Of a stretch of 64,000 nt of DNA, positions 34,401-43,843 are shown piece by piece. This DNA comes from Tribonema minus (lineage: Eukaryota > Sar > Xanthophyceae > Tribonematales > Tribonemataceae), in the NCBI GenBank assembly GCA_017506865.1, contig JAFCMP010000546.1:310001-374000 (forward strand), given 5' to 3'. Within the stretch, counting starts at the first letter, position 1, and each line of letters begins with the position of its first letter. A program made the position numbers and the translations under genes. The notes beneath the pieces were generated by a model that had not been told where the DNA came from, searched no databases, and was given only the letters and a program-made list of their open reading frames with translations.

Positions 34401-36302
34401 CGTCTGACCCTCCCCGTCGGTTTCACACGCGCAGGTAGGTGCCTGTCGTTTTCAACTGGGGTGTGCGATGTGCTTATGCAGCACATGCGCATGGGCTTGT
34501 TGATGCAAGAGGACTGTGGAGGCGAGGATTAGGGCGCTTCTTCTTTGGGGGTACTGCAGTTGAACTTGAAGTTGAAGTACATGATGCTTGCCTTCTCATG
34601 CCTCGGTGTTTACATGAGAGCCACCATGATCCTGACCATACAGTAACCTGCTTCATCTAGAGTATGGTTCGCCGTAGTTGCTGACAATTTTGATTGTAGC
34701 GTGCACAGTAGGAGCCTCATGAAATGCCTCCACAGCCGACTATTCCTGCGTATGCTCTGGCGAGAGCACTTGGGGCCAGAGTGCAAGTGGCGCATCGCAT
34801 CTGTCACCAGCTCGTCCATGTGCGCTGAAAGCGGTACGACGATGCGACTCATGCATCCAGGCAGGGCGTCCCTTATACGCTAAAAGCTTGCACACAGAAG
34901 TTTTTCCGACTGATGTGGATCTGGTGGTGCTGTTTGACTCGTGGCCAATTGCTGCAGCAGCGGCGACCACGGTTATTGGTGGAACGCACGTGCGCCTAAA
35001 CATCCCTTGTCACCTACAGTAGAGCTCTACGATCTTTTGATTCGTTTTCATACAACGGTCCACTGGCCTCAGGTACAGTGAACAGCAACATAGCAGATGC
35101 TGCACACATGATCACGCGACGTCGTGCCACCAGCTGAGGCATGTTACGCGCGGACGCGTCGCGGAGGGTCCTCTCGTGATGTGCAATCGCGCACAGGGTG
35201 TCATAGTCATGACTTGATGCAGGTCATGGTGACTACTCAGACATTGCGTTATTTGGAAAAACAGGTTTGTCCATCCAACCAAATGGCGTCTGCCATGCGA
35301 AATGCGGACGTACACACATGCAGTGAGTAGTAAGTCACCGGATGCTGCAGTGCACACTGCAAGTGCAGTACACCAAGACCGCGTTCATAATGAAGCGCGC
35401 TGAAAGTGCTCTGCAGCCAACATTCGCAAAAGCCAGTCGACAGGGTTGCACCCATCAGCGACTCTGGCTAACAGCTCCCATGCGAAGCGATGCTGTAGCA
35501 CAAAGTGGCCGGACAGTGGTTAACCACGCCTGGCGCTGTGTGGTCTCTGAGTCCTTTTTGCCAACTTCTACAGTTGAACTTCTTGTGTACTTTGTACTAT
35601 TCAGAATCCTCAAGCGGCGCATCAGGTGATCCAGAGCTAATTTGGGATAACATGGATGTCAGCTTTAGTTTAAAATGATGAGCTGCTGTGCCTAAAACTA
35701 CTGGATGCTGGCAAATCTGGGAGCAGAGCCATGGCGCATTAGGTAGGCTCTTGGCTTAAAGCAAAACTTCAAGCTGGAGTTGAACTCGTCTCGTGAATTC
35801 CGGTGTCCCCACTCAGTGCACTGTCGTGCGTGGCAACAATTTTATGCGCAGATTGACTTGCTTTGAGCAACACATTCATTCACGCATTCGGAATGCGAGA
35901 CTCCAACAAATGTGCACACGCCTTGATGCCATATAAAGCGAGCTTCCCTATCAGAAGAACGGCGCCAGAAGCCAATGACTAGCTTGCACGTTCCAAAGTG
36001 CAGCATTACCTGCAAATAATACCCCTGTACCACAGTACACACTGCAGCCAAAGGGGCCGCTCAATGCATTTATTTTCAAACTCTCGCCGAACACGCTTCA
36101 CCGTACTAGAATGCAAATTGGTGGCGTCTCCAAGGTGACGTGAACCGCTCACCTCTTTGTCTACGCTGGTGCCCTTGCCGCTGATGGCGCAGAGGTCCTT
36201 GAAAGTTTGCCTCAGGACAGTGATCTCGCAGTGATCAAAGCAAGTCATTGCTTTCTTCATGCCCGGGGGGAGAGTGCGAGGGCTGCTGGCCGTGTTCCCC
36301 AT
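23524..36302 (-). CDS. EF-hand, PH and protein kinase fusion, CDPK7-like
   Basis: Twelve exons: 36153-36302 (ATG), 33953-34168, 32801-33190, 31682-31975, 30547-30777, 29371-29541, 28599-28730, 27229-27378, 26676-26921, 26086-26214, 24399-24617 and 23524-23625 (TAG). They give 809 residues and every intron is phase 0. The N-terminus MGNTASS is a likely N-myristoylation signal. EF-hand loops: DTKRSGKVDFEE, DVHGTGAVSREE and DIDKDGKLSLSE. The PH domain follows (ARKGFLSKRGQRTKQWQRRW to CLYASSKSERDAWVRDLRR). The kinase has GKGQFSRV, AVKIIEK, HRDLKPEN, DFG and APE, so it looks active, in the CaMK style. The order EF-hands, PH, kinase matches apicomplexan CDPK7. The likely job is Ca2+ and phosphoinositide-responsive phosphorylation at membranes. 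The intron after exon 11 has a GC donor. Confidence 0.94.
23920..24350 (-). repeat. Donor-side exon echoes of kinase exon 11
   Basis: Copies of the exon end (LLNK plus upstream coding) at about 24275-24350 and 23930-23990, and a shorter one near 24105-24140 with another near 24190. The nearest keeps a GC-type donor context (AAGGCAAGT), like the real exon. Confidence 0.8.
24695..24915 (-). repeat. Acceptor-side exon echoes of kinase exon 11
   Basis: Two copies (about 24695-24775 and 24865-24915) of the first 55-60 nt of exon 11, the part encoding LTLNGYGREADMWS, one with the acceptor. Spacing is about 150 bp. Confidence 0.87.
24905..25790 (+). repeat. Inverted copy of the 5' region of the neighbouring HHCC gene
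   Basis: In intron 10 of the kinase gene, in antisense, lies a diverged copy of the promoter region, start codon (ATG at 25257) and about 85 codons of the 19356-21983 gene. The copy is interrupted by unrelated DNA at about 25420-25590 and again near 25635-25695. Beyond the first insert it still reads GAGCTACCATCGCAGACCCC as in the gene. Some or all of the upstream block could still act as an antisense promoter; this is inference. Confidence 0.85.
25420..25590 (+). repeat. Dispersed repeat with coding-like remnant, copy A
   Basis: Matches 34865-35060 over about 170 bp (AAAGCTTGCACACA near the start; TAGAGCTCTGCGATCTTTTG near the end), and its end also resembles 57205-57260. It interrupts the inverted gene copy at 24905-25790, so it arrived later. 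Unknown class. Confidence 0.75.
25968..26020 (-). repeat. Donor-side exon echo of kinase exon 10
   Basis: A decayed copy of the exon end that encodes PDEIMKMPCGTLSYV (activation segment), about 110 bp downstream of the real donor. Confidence 0.8.
26519..26620 (-). repeat. Donor-side exon echo of kinase exon 9, with intact HRDLK
   Basis: A copy of the last 90 nt of exon 9, still open in frame: AEDAAFCVIIESVAYLHDKG, then IVHRDLK, followed by a donor-like GTGTGT. It lacks the upstream part of the exon, so it could not replace the real one. Confidence 0.88.
27070..27125 (-). repeat. Acceptor-side exon echo of kinase exon 9
   Basis: Acceptor (CTACCGCAG) and the first 50 nt of exon 9 (LLRAEIAIMKL, then a diverged RKHSNVTA), about 200 bp upstream of the real exon. 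Open in the correct frame. Confidence 0.87.
27931..28490 (-). repeat. Donor-side exon echoes of kinase exon 7 (PH domain end)
   Basis: Four copies (about 28437-28490, 28246-28320, 28100-28165 and 27932-28010) of the end of exon 7, which encodes LYASSKSERDAWVRDLRRASE plus the donor. Spacing is about 145-190 bp. TTAGGG-type tracts lie between copies. Confidence 0.9.
29632..30145 (-). repeat. Acceptor-side exon echoes of kinase exon 6 (PH domain start)
   Basis: Four copies (about 29645-29702, 29788-29840, 29930-29992 and 30085-30145) of the acceptor plus the first 55-60 nt of exon 6, encoding VARKGFLSKRGQRTKQWQ. Spacing is about 145-150 bp, very regular. Decay increases with distance from the real exon. 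Confidence 0.92.
31290..31610. repeat. GCC/GGC trinucleotide-rich intron segment
   Basis: Long imperfect runs of CCGCCG inside the intron after exon 4. A copy of the exon 4 donor end (encoding EEALSLL) sits at about 31390-31445 with the same downstream motif, about 290 bp from the real one. Confidence 0.75.
32103..32170 (-). repeat. Acceptor-side exon echo of kinase exon 4 (EF-hand)
   Basis: Copy of the acceptor and first 45 nt of exon 4 (AFDEC(V)IDKDGKLSL), about 170 bp upstream of the real exon. Confidence 0.88.
33370..33815 (-). repeat. Donor-side exon echoes of kinase exon 2 and their intron unit
   Basis: The end of exon 2 plus donor and about 100 nt of intron recur in three or four units downstream (echo cores near 33776-33815, 33645-33665 and 33378-33405). 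Two units, 33525-33652 and 33653-33782, are about 95% identical over about 128 bp. This shows that the duplicated unit includes intron sequence as well as the exon edge. Confidence 0.87.
34865..35060 (+). repeat. Dispersed repeat with coding-like remnant, copy B
   Basis: In kinase intron 1. It matches 25420-25590 with about 75-80% identity. One frame reads DVDLVVLFDSWPIAAAAATT, suggesting decay from a coding repeat. Class unknown. Confidence 0.72.
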
Positions 36303-37345
36303 GGTCCAAGTGCTCCTTTCCTCCCCTGCCTCCGCTAGTGGCTGCAGTCCTGCCCGCCTTGGCTCCTCGCCTCGCCTGCCAGCTGCTCCTGCTCCCCCAA
36401 CGAGCCGAGTGTTCAATGCTCCACTTCACTAGCGACAACACTCCATGCCCCAAGGCAAACTGCACTGCTCGTCGCTATCCTCGCTCGGCCGCCTGATCGT
36501 GCGCCGCTGCCGCTGAGCGTGGTCCGCGCCAAGGTGTCAATATTGTCTCGCCAAATCCTGTGTTGCCGGTGGCACGCGCCCAGAGACCCCTGCGTTCTGC
36601 CCAACGAGAGCTGGGTAGAGGTGGCAGCTTCAAGCTCTGCTGATGGTCCCTGCCGTCTGCTTGCCTCCCCTACCACACTTCGCACCTCGTCTTTCTGCCG
36701 CAAACTGCGCGAACACAAGTGTTGACGTCGCCAGCAACCAAGGGTCTGCCAGTGGAATGGAACTTGCCTCGACCTACCCCCCCCCTGACTCTCTCCCTAC
36801 ACGAAAACTTTTCCAAGGCGCAGAGACCCCCCACCCCACCAGTTACTTGGGCGGCCACCCCCCTTTTGTAAACACACATTAGTACACGAACATACACACC
36901 AGCTCTGAATGTGTGCACTCCACTTCTGCTGCACCAGCACCTAATTGGCATCGCTGTGTTGCGTCAAGCATGTGAAATATTTGATGCGCAAACGCACATA
37001 CCATCCCATGCGCTGAAAATTTCCGACCAACACATACCATCTGCAACAGTGCTCAGAAAGCATGAAAGTGTGTGACGTGCAAGTGCCACAGTACCAACAG
37101 CATGCGGTGGCACAGAAACTGGGAGCACAACATATCAAAATAAGCTTTGAATGCATCATGCAAACTGAGATGCACAGCCACTAGCATTCAGTCTTGTCCG
37201 CCACCTTCGTCAACACTCAGCACAACAAGGCAAGTGACAGACAAGAGCATCAAAGCTTCTGATGTCAAAGCTGTAGAGAGAGAATGAGAATTCCACATAA
37301 CGTCCACTCACGCTGTTTGCCTTGCTTGAACCCACAAGGCGTTCC
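36303..37345. other. Upstream flank of the kinase gene, no supported gene
   Basis: The sequence around the kinase ATG (GGACCATGG on the minus strand) is a good initiation context. No other gene or repeat array could be supported in this stretch. Confidence 0.5.
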
Positions 37346-40300
37346 TCACACTGACGGACGTGGGCAGCTGCAGGGGCAGCCGAGGTCATGCAGCGCGAGC
37401 TTGACCGCAGCGGCCCGCGCTGAGTGCTGCGCGAGCACCTCACACACCTCACTGGTCCACCGGCCAAACGGGCAGCCCTGCTGCACGGCCCACAGCAAGT
37501 TGCAGGTTTTGATTCGCTTGACGTTGGTCTTGACGACCTCCGTCAGATCCGCTGGCCACCGCGCGCCTTCCACGCGCAGCCAGCGCGCGAGCGCTGGAGT
37601 GCCGTGCGCCAACGCCGCCACCAGCATGTCCGTCATCCCCCGCGCGCTCCAGTCGCATCCGCCGCAGCTCCTGACCCACGCCAGTTTCGGCGGCGTCGCG
37701 GCGCCGTGACGGCTCTTCAGCAGGACGCGCGCGATGTCGTTCATGTCGTGCGGGCAGCCTTGTGAGCGCAGCCACTTTAATGTGGGCAGCCCCCCCCCCC
37801 GCGCCGCCAGCTGCATGGTGATGTCGGTGAACTCGAGAGGCTGCCGCGCATGCAGCCAGCGGAGCACTGATGCGTCGTCGAACGCGGCGGCTGCGTCCAC
37901 GAGCGTCACGACGTGTCTGGCGCCTTTGATATCTTCGTATAGCATGTCAGGTACGCTCTGTTCAAGGCTGTCAATGTCGATGCCATTGTCTGCAAAAAAG
38001 TCAAGGGACAGAGGGCGCTGTTCGCCAAAGAGCAGGGCACCGCGTCCGAAAAGGAACTCCAGTGTGTTGAAGCGGCCATGACGGAACTATAACACCGTGG
38101 CAGAGTAGGACACCCAAGGTGGACTCAATGCAAAGTGCAGAACAGCACTAGACCAGGGCAGGCTGGTATTGCAAAGAAGTGATTATTATGTAGATGCTTG
38201 TGCAAGTGGAGAAACAATCCTGACGCAGGGTCGGAATGGTGCTGAACTGGTGCTGGACCAGTACATGGTGGACTAACAAGAGTAACTCCACTGTGGTGAG
38301 AACCTGTGCAGGTATGTAGGCACATGCAAGTAGGGTATGTAAGTTTCATACTCCGTCACCCTCCCTCAGTACAAAGCCGTGTGCTGTAGTACTGGAAAGC
38401 AAACATGTGCAGGTATGAGCCGGGTGTGCTCCTTGTTGAAGTGCAATGGTGTGTGTGCTAACTGGTGTGGACCACTGTATGTGCAAGTGTGCTTCCTCCC
38501 ACGGTGAATGCTCTCAGGTGTGAGCCGGGTGCACTTCCTGATACTATGCTGTGGTGTTTCATGCAAGCTGATATGGATCCCCAGCGTACTCTGTAACTGG
38601 ATTAGGCACCAGTGTATACAGGTGTAGACAGCTGTGGGAAGGCTCGATTGGCTGATGTTGGCCGTTGATGTGAGCCGTGATGCGGGCCCCTCAGGCGGTG
38701 GTCTCGATGCTGCTGAAGAAGGCGTTGATGCTCCAAGGCATTTGATGCCTGCTTCTGCTGTAAGCTGGCGTTGCCGCTGTTGATGCAGTTGTAGCTCCTG
38801 CTGTGTATGTGGAGCTAAATGGAGGTGTGCTCCATTGTGGTGAAGTCATCACCCTGGCTGAGTCTGCCATGTCACTGATGGCAATGATGTTGACGAAGAT
38901 GACATGTCGCTGATGGCAATGATGTTGACGAAGATGACATGTCGCTGATGGCAATGATGTGGACGAAGATGCCAATGATGCTGGCATGATGCTGGTGATG
39001 TCGAATCCCAGTTGTGGTTGTGTGCAGACGACCTCGTTTAGGCGTTCACCTGTATAGGTAGAGCCCTGTATGAAACCTCTCTGGATTCGCTAGGCCGCTC
39101 TCCTGTGTAGGCCGAACCCTGTATAGAGCCTCTGCCGGTCCTGTATAGGCCACTCCTGTCGTAGGAGCCCTGTGTAGGACCTGGTCTGCTGATGCCGTGT
39201 TGTGACGCTCGCAGGTGGATCCCTCCCTATTCCCGCTGTTCCTGTACTAGGACGTGCGCGGTATTGTGCCTGCCGCTCACGTATACGTGCTCTCAGCTCC
39301 CTTGCGCCCGGCGCACGCGATCACTGTTTTTAGACAGGTCGCACGATCACTGAAAAGTGCATCGGATTTGGTGTCGCACTGATGCTGTGCGGATTTTCCT
39401 CGGCTGCGGCCTGCAGGCCGGACGCGCACTTGACTGTGCGGATTTGATGTCGCACTGATGCTGTGCGGATTTGGTGACGCACTGCTCTGTGCGGACTCCC
39501 TTGGGGGTGTGTGCCAGGTCCCTTGAAGTTGCAGAATTGAACCGAACCGGAGCGAATGCCTGCTCCTGCGCCATGACCATGATGGCTTGATGGTAGCGGT
39601 GAAAGAACTGACGGAAGCTCTCATGCTGTACTTCGTGGACCCTTACGCCATGACCGTGATGGCTGAGTAGCGATGGAAGAACTGACTGCGAGTTCTCGTG
39701 CCCATCGAACTCTGGCGACACACCTTGGTGTGCCCCGCATCTAGGCCGTCATAACCTGACGGAACTATAACACCGTGGCAGAGTAGGACACCCAAGGTGG
39801 ACTCAATGCAAAGTGCAGAACAGCACTAGACCAGGGCAGGCTGGTATTGCAAAGAAGTGATTATTATGTAGATGCTTGTGCAAGTGGAGAAACAATCCTG
39901 ACGCAGGGTCGGAATGGTGCTGAACTGGTGCTGGACCAGTACATGGTGGACTAACAAGAGTAACTCCACTGTGGTGAGAACCTGTGCAGGTATGTAGGCA
40001 CATGCAAGTAGGGTATGTAAGTTTCATACTCCGTCAGGCCATACATGGCAGCCCTATTGCGGAGCGAGTGGAGGCTGTATTCTGACCACAGCGCGGGCCT
40101 GGGCAGCTGTGGTGTAAGCCACGAGAGTACTGCGCCATCGTCACCGCACTCTGCAGCATGAAAACCAATAGCATAGCAGATGGTGTTGGACAGCTCGCGC
40201 ATGCCGAGGGGACCTGCCCAGAGCGAATGCACCTAACCTACATTGCCTCTGCTCGCGGCTCCTTCTAGTATGGTGACTTCAAGCGCCAACCCTGCATGCT

Positions 40301-40898
40301 GCATGGTCTCTACCGCCTGCGCAGACCCTAGCGCTCCGAGAGAATGGGAGACGCGCTGCATCGCCTGCGCGCTGGCCAGGCGAACAAAGTCGATGAACCC
40401 GCTCTCCTGCGCAAGCGCCAGCCTCGAAGTCGACAGCAGCGCGGGGACGATTCCCGTCGTGCATACTGAGTCCGCGCCATATACGGAGGCCACGTGCATG
40501 ATGGCTGTAGCCCCCACTCTCCTGCTGATGGTGGCGAGGAACAGGTACTCGCCAGGACCTGTAAATGACAGAATGCTGCCCAGCAGATGCGTGCTGCTGA
40601 ACGCCTCCGATGTCGCGTTTGGCTCCGTGCGAGATCGTTGGCTAGCATGCTCGCAGCACTCGATGGCGCCTCTCAGAGCAGCAAGCCGCCGCTGAAGCGT
40701 CGCAACGGCAGCATGCAGACTGGCCACACCTGAGACAGGCGCCGGGTTCGAAGCATCCGGCGCCAGCTGCCGCAGCATGGCTTGAATGCTCTCCAGCTCA
40801 ACCTCCACAAGTGGCAGCTCGGCCGCAGCATCAGCCCGATCTGCAGGCAGCGGGCATGAGCATCGTTGACTACCTAAAGCTGGCTTCGGATGCAGCAT
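37346..40898 (-). pseudogene. Ankyrin-like family protein, interrupted
   Basis: Three blocks on the minus strand share one frame. Block 1 (40236-40898) starts with ATG, has a helical N-terminus, then ILSFTGPGEYLFLATISRR, typical of large protist ankyrin families. Block 2 (40042-40232) reads LWAGPLGMRELSNTICYAIG and then AVLSWL. Block 3 (37346-38078) has repeats of the type LRWLHARQPLEF, LKWLRSQGCPHD, WVRSCGGCDW and ARWLRVEGARWP. An in-frame TAG at 40233-40235 separates blocks 1 and 2. An LTR element (38079-40036) separates blocks 2 and 3 and duplicated 5 bp. Outside the element the frame runs straight on, so the host gene was whole before the insertion apart from the TAG. Function unknown; such proteins usually bind other proteins. 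It is probably now non-functional, unless the stop is read through and the element removed. Confidence 0.8.
38079..40036 (-). mobile_element. LTR element (non-autonomous, TRIM/LARD-like), young
   Basis: A 1,958-bp element with 280-bp terminal direct repeats, 38079-38358 and 39757-40036, that look identical over their whole length. Each begins TGACGG and ends CCGTCA. The element is flanked by GGCCA on both sides (38074-38078 and 40037-40041). A purine-rich stretch next to the repeat at 38359-38369 (minus sense) suggests minus-strand orientation. The interior carries short repeats around 38866-38980 and no recognisable gag or pol. The identical repeats point to a recent insertion. Confidence 0.9.
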
Positions 40899-43099
40899 GT
40901 GCGCGCAAAGCGATCAAATGAAGGAATGACACGCATTTAGGACACGCCAAGTACGCTAAAGCACAATTCATACCTTGTGGCGAGGCACAGGAGTTCGACC
41001 GCAACCATCGCTTGCTTATAAGGGTATCAAAGCGTCTCTGTGCCGAAGCCAGCACATGCTGGCGGCGCTCCTTCACCATGCGTAATGCCATCAGGCCATC
41101 AAGGCTGCGTCCCCACAATCACCAACTCCGCGAACTTCATGTGTGATCGGCAACTTCAACGCTTTCGGCGCCAACTTTTTGAAAAAAAAAAAAAAGACGT
41201 TAGGCGGGCATACTTCAATCCTCAAGTGAGACAAATACCGCTTGTATTGACCATTATTGGGCGCGTGCTGCGCCAGTCACCTTCAACCCAGAGCTTTCGA
41301 AACATTCACCATTCATACTGCCATGTGGACAGGAGCCAGCCTCGCCCAGTTGCACTGTCCCCTGCGTGCAGCAAGCATAAACGGCGCACGCACAGCGGCA
41401 CAGGCCGCATCAGCAAGCGCCAGCTGGCCCAGAGGGCAAGTGTCCCCCGCGTGATGCATCAACTGCTGCACAGCGCTCAAACACAACCTCTTTGAAGATA
41501 CCACAGTGCTCTTCAGCGCGCAACATTTAGGTCGTGCCACCATTCATAGGAGGAGACCGGTGGCCAGCTCGTTTGAGCGGCTTGCTGTTACGCAGCACGT
41601 GCTCGCGTCGTCGCAGCCATCGCCCGCACGTGTCGAACGCCAGCGCGCAGCGCAGCGCTTAACTTAAAAATCTCATATGCACAGCACAAGTGCGTGGCCG
41701 TGCTCAATACTGACATTATTTGTAGGCGAGGGACCCTTCAGGGCGCGAGCCTTCTTAGGTATTTCGGCGCGCGCGCGATTCTCCACACTACCGATGCATC
41801 TGGGCGTGCTGATTTTTGCGAGCGGGTATGCGTACGTGCGTACCGGCACAACCGTTCACCAATCAGCGCGCTGGGTCGAGTTGCCCCTCCCAGCGGGAAC
41901 ACCTGGAAGCCTCTCGAGCTTCTGGCGCTCAGACCAATGCTGCGCTTGTGCCTTGACAGAAATAAACACGTGCTTGTGCAGAGGACAGGAATGACATGTG
42001 CATTTAGTGTTATACCAAAGAACGTGCTTGTGCGTAGGACAGGAAGTTGTACAACCAAAGCATGGCAAGCGTGGGCATGCCAGCTAGCTCAGGATCTCTG
42101 AGTCATCTAAGCAACAGATGTCGAACTGATCGCGAACAAATCACGAACAAAAACTGCAACTACAAATGCACGACTTCAAGCGCAATCTGACACAATCTGA
42201 CAGCTGCACCAGTCACCTTCAATCAAGTACTTTCAGAAACAGTTGCCATTCATACTGCCATGTATGAATTAGAGCCAACCCGCCCAGTTGTACCGTCCCG
42301 TGCCAGCCAGCATAAATAAACGGCGCACGCACAAGCCGCATCAGCCTGAGCCCCTGAATCTATCTTGCCAAGCGCTGCTTGCCAGGAAGGAGTGCGCTCC
42401 GACACGTGATGCTTCTACTGCTGCACAACACATAGACACAAACTGCTGGCACTCGACGGCTCTCAACGGAGGCTACAGAGGCTATGCTTTGCTCGCTTCA
42501 GGCGTACAACCTTGAACTGTCATATTGACAGGGTGGGGGTGGCCAGCCCGCTCAAGCGGCTTGCTGCCGCAAAAGCCGTGCGCGCATCACGGCCGTCGAC
42601 CGCACGCGCCGCATGTTAGCGCAGTGCAGCGCAGCGCCGACACACAGCAGCCGGTGCATGTACACGCCGCCGCACAGCGCCGAGTGGCTTGCATGACGTG
42701 CAGCACTGTCGCACAGCGCGACCGTTTTGCAGAGCAGAGAGTGCGCGACGTGTGCAGTGGACGCGCGCCAGCCTGAGCCTCGCGGTTGCGATATAGACAT
42801 GATGCAGTTACCGTGCAGAGCACCCTGAGCTTGATCATGCCAGAAATAAACGCGCGCTTGTGCATAGGATGGGAAGTGACATGTGTGTATATGTATATGT
42901 ACCAGAACCCTTGTTTGTGCGTAGGACAGGAAGTGGTGCGGCCAAAGCACGCAAGCGTTGGGCATGCCAGCTAGCTCAGGATTGCCGAGTCACCAAAGCA
43001 ACAGATCTCGAATTTGAGCGCGAACAAAACCGCAAAGACAAGTACACAACATTACGCGCAACCTGGCAGCTAACGAAACAACATTAACCCTACACATGC
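40899..43099. repeat. Tandem duplication, two units of about 0.9 kb, no supported gene
   Basis: About 41270-42120 and 42205-43050 share blocks in the same order: TCATACTGCCATGT, AAACGGCGCACGCACA, GAAATAAACRCGYGCTTGTG, GCGTAGGACAGGAAGT and GGCATGCCAGCTAGCTCAGG. Identity is about 75-80% by eye. The rest of the region has no supported gene. An A-run lies at 41180-41195. Confidence 0.8.
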
Positions 43100-43735
43100 C
43101 GGCATCACCCCGCGTAGAGTTGCCGGTGCCCCCCCCCCCCCCCCAGTCCACCCTGCTCGCCGGCGCGCCGCCGGCGCGCAGCCCGCGCAGCACTTGGTGG
43201 GCGCATATGCCGTTGCGCAGAGAGCGCGCACAGTGTGCCATGCGCGACAGCGCCCGCTAGCCCCCATCCTATCGTCACCATGCATAGAGGAGCAGGTGGC
43301 CCGCCAGTCGCCCCACTTGCCGTCGCGCACCACACGCAGCACGCGCAGCAGGTGTGCGTCACAGCGGCCCGATGGCTCGCGCGGCGCGCAGCACCGCGGC
43401 TCATCACAACGCTCAGCGCAGGGAGCGCTCAAGGCGCATGCGGCGAGCAGCGCTGCCGCGCCGGCAATCACCACGCGTAGAAGAGCCAGTGGCCCGTCCA
43501 GTAGTCGCGCGGTCTGCCGGTTTACCTATAGGCAGCACGCGCAGCAGGTGTGCGCGCTCTCACAGCGACCAGACGACTCGAGCGGCGCGCAGTACCGCAG
43601 CCTCACCACAGCCGCTGCAGCACGGAGAGCGCGCTCGACTGAACATTGCTGCGACGTCGGCCATCACCACGCGTAGAGGAGCCGGTGCCCCGCCCAGTCG
43701 CGCAGCCTGCCGGCGCGCAGCACGCTCAGCAGGTG
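43100..43735 (-). repeat. Echoes of the cyclase stop-codon end
   Basis: Four copies (about 43660-43735, 43465-43550, 43270-43365 and 43100-43200) of the last 75-90 coding nt of the cyclase, including the stop codon, lie downstream of the real stop. Spacing is about 185-200 bp. A C-run (43132-43144) sits in the farthest one. Confidence 0.9.
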
Positions 43736-43843
43736 CGCGTCACAGCGGCCAGAACGCTCGCGTGCCGCACAGCACCGCGGCCTCACCACAGCCGCTGCAG
43801 CATGGAGAGCGCGCTTGACTGAGCAGCGCTGCCACGCCGGCCG

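Noticed and set aside
38079-40036. LTR element read as an ordinary intron of the ankyrin-like gene
   Set aside because: Its borders are TG...CA with a 5-bp target duplication, not GT-AG.
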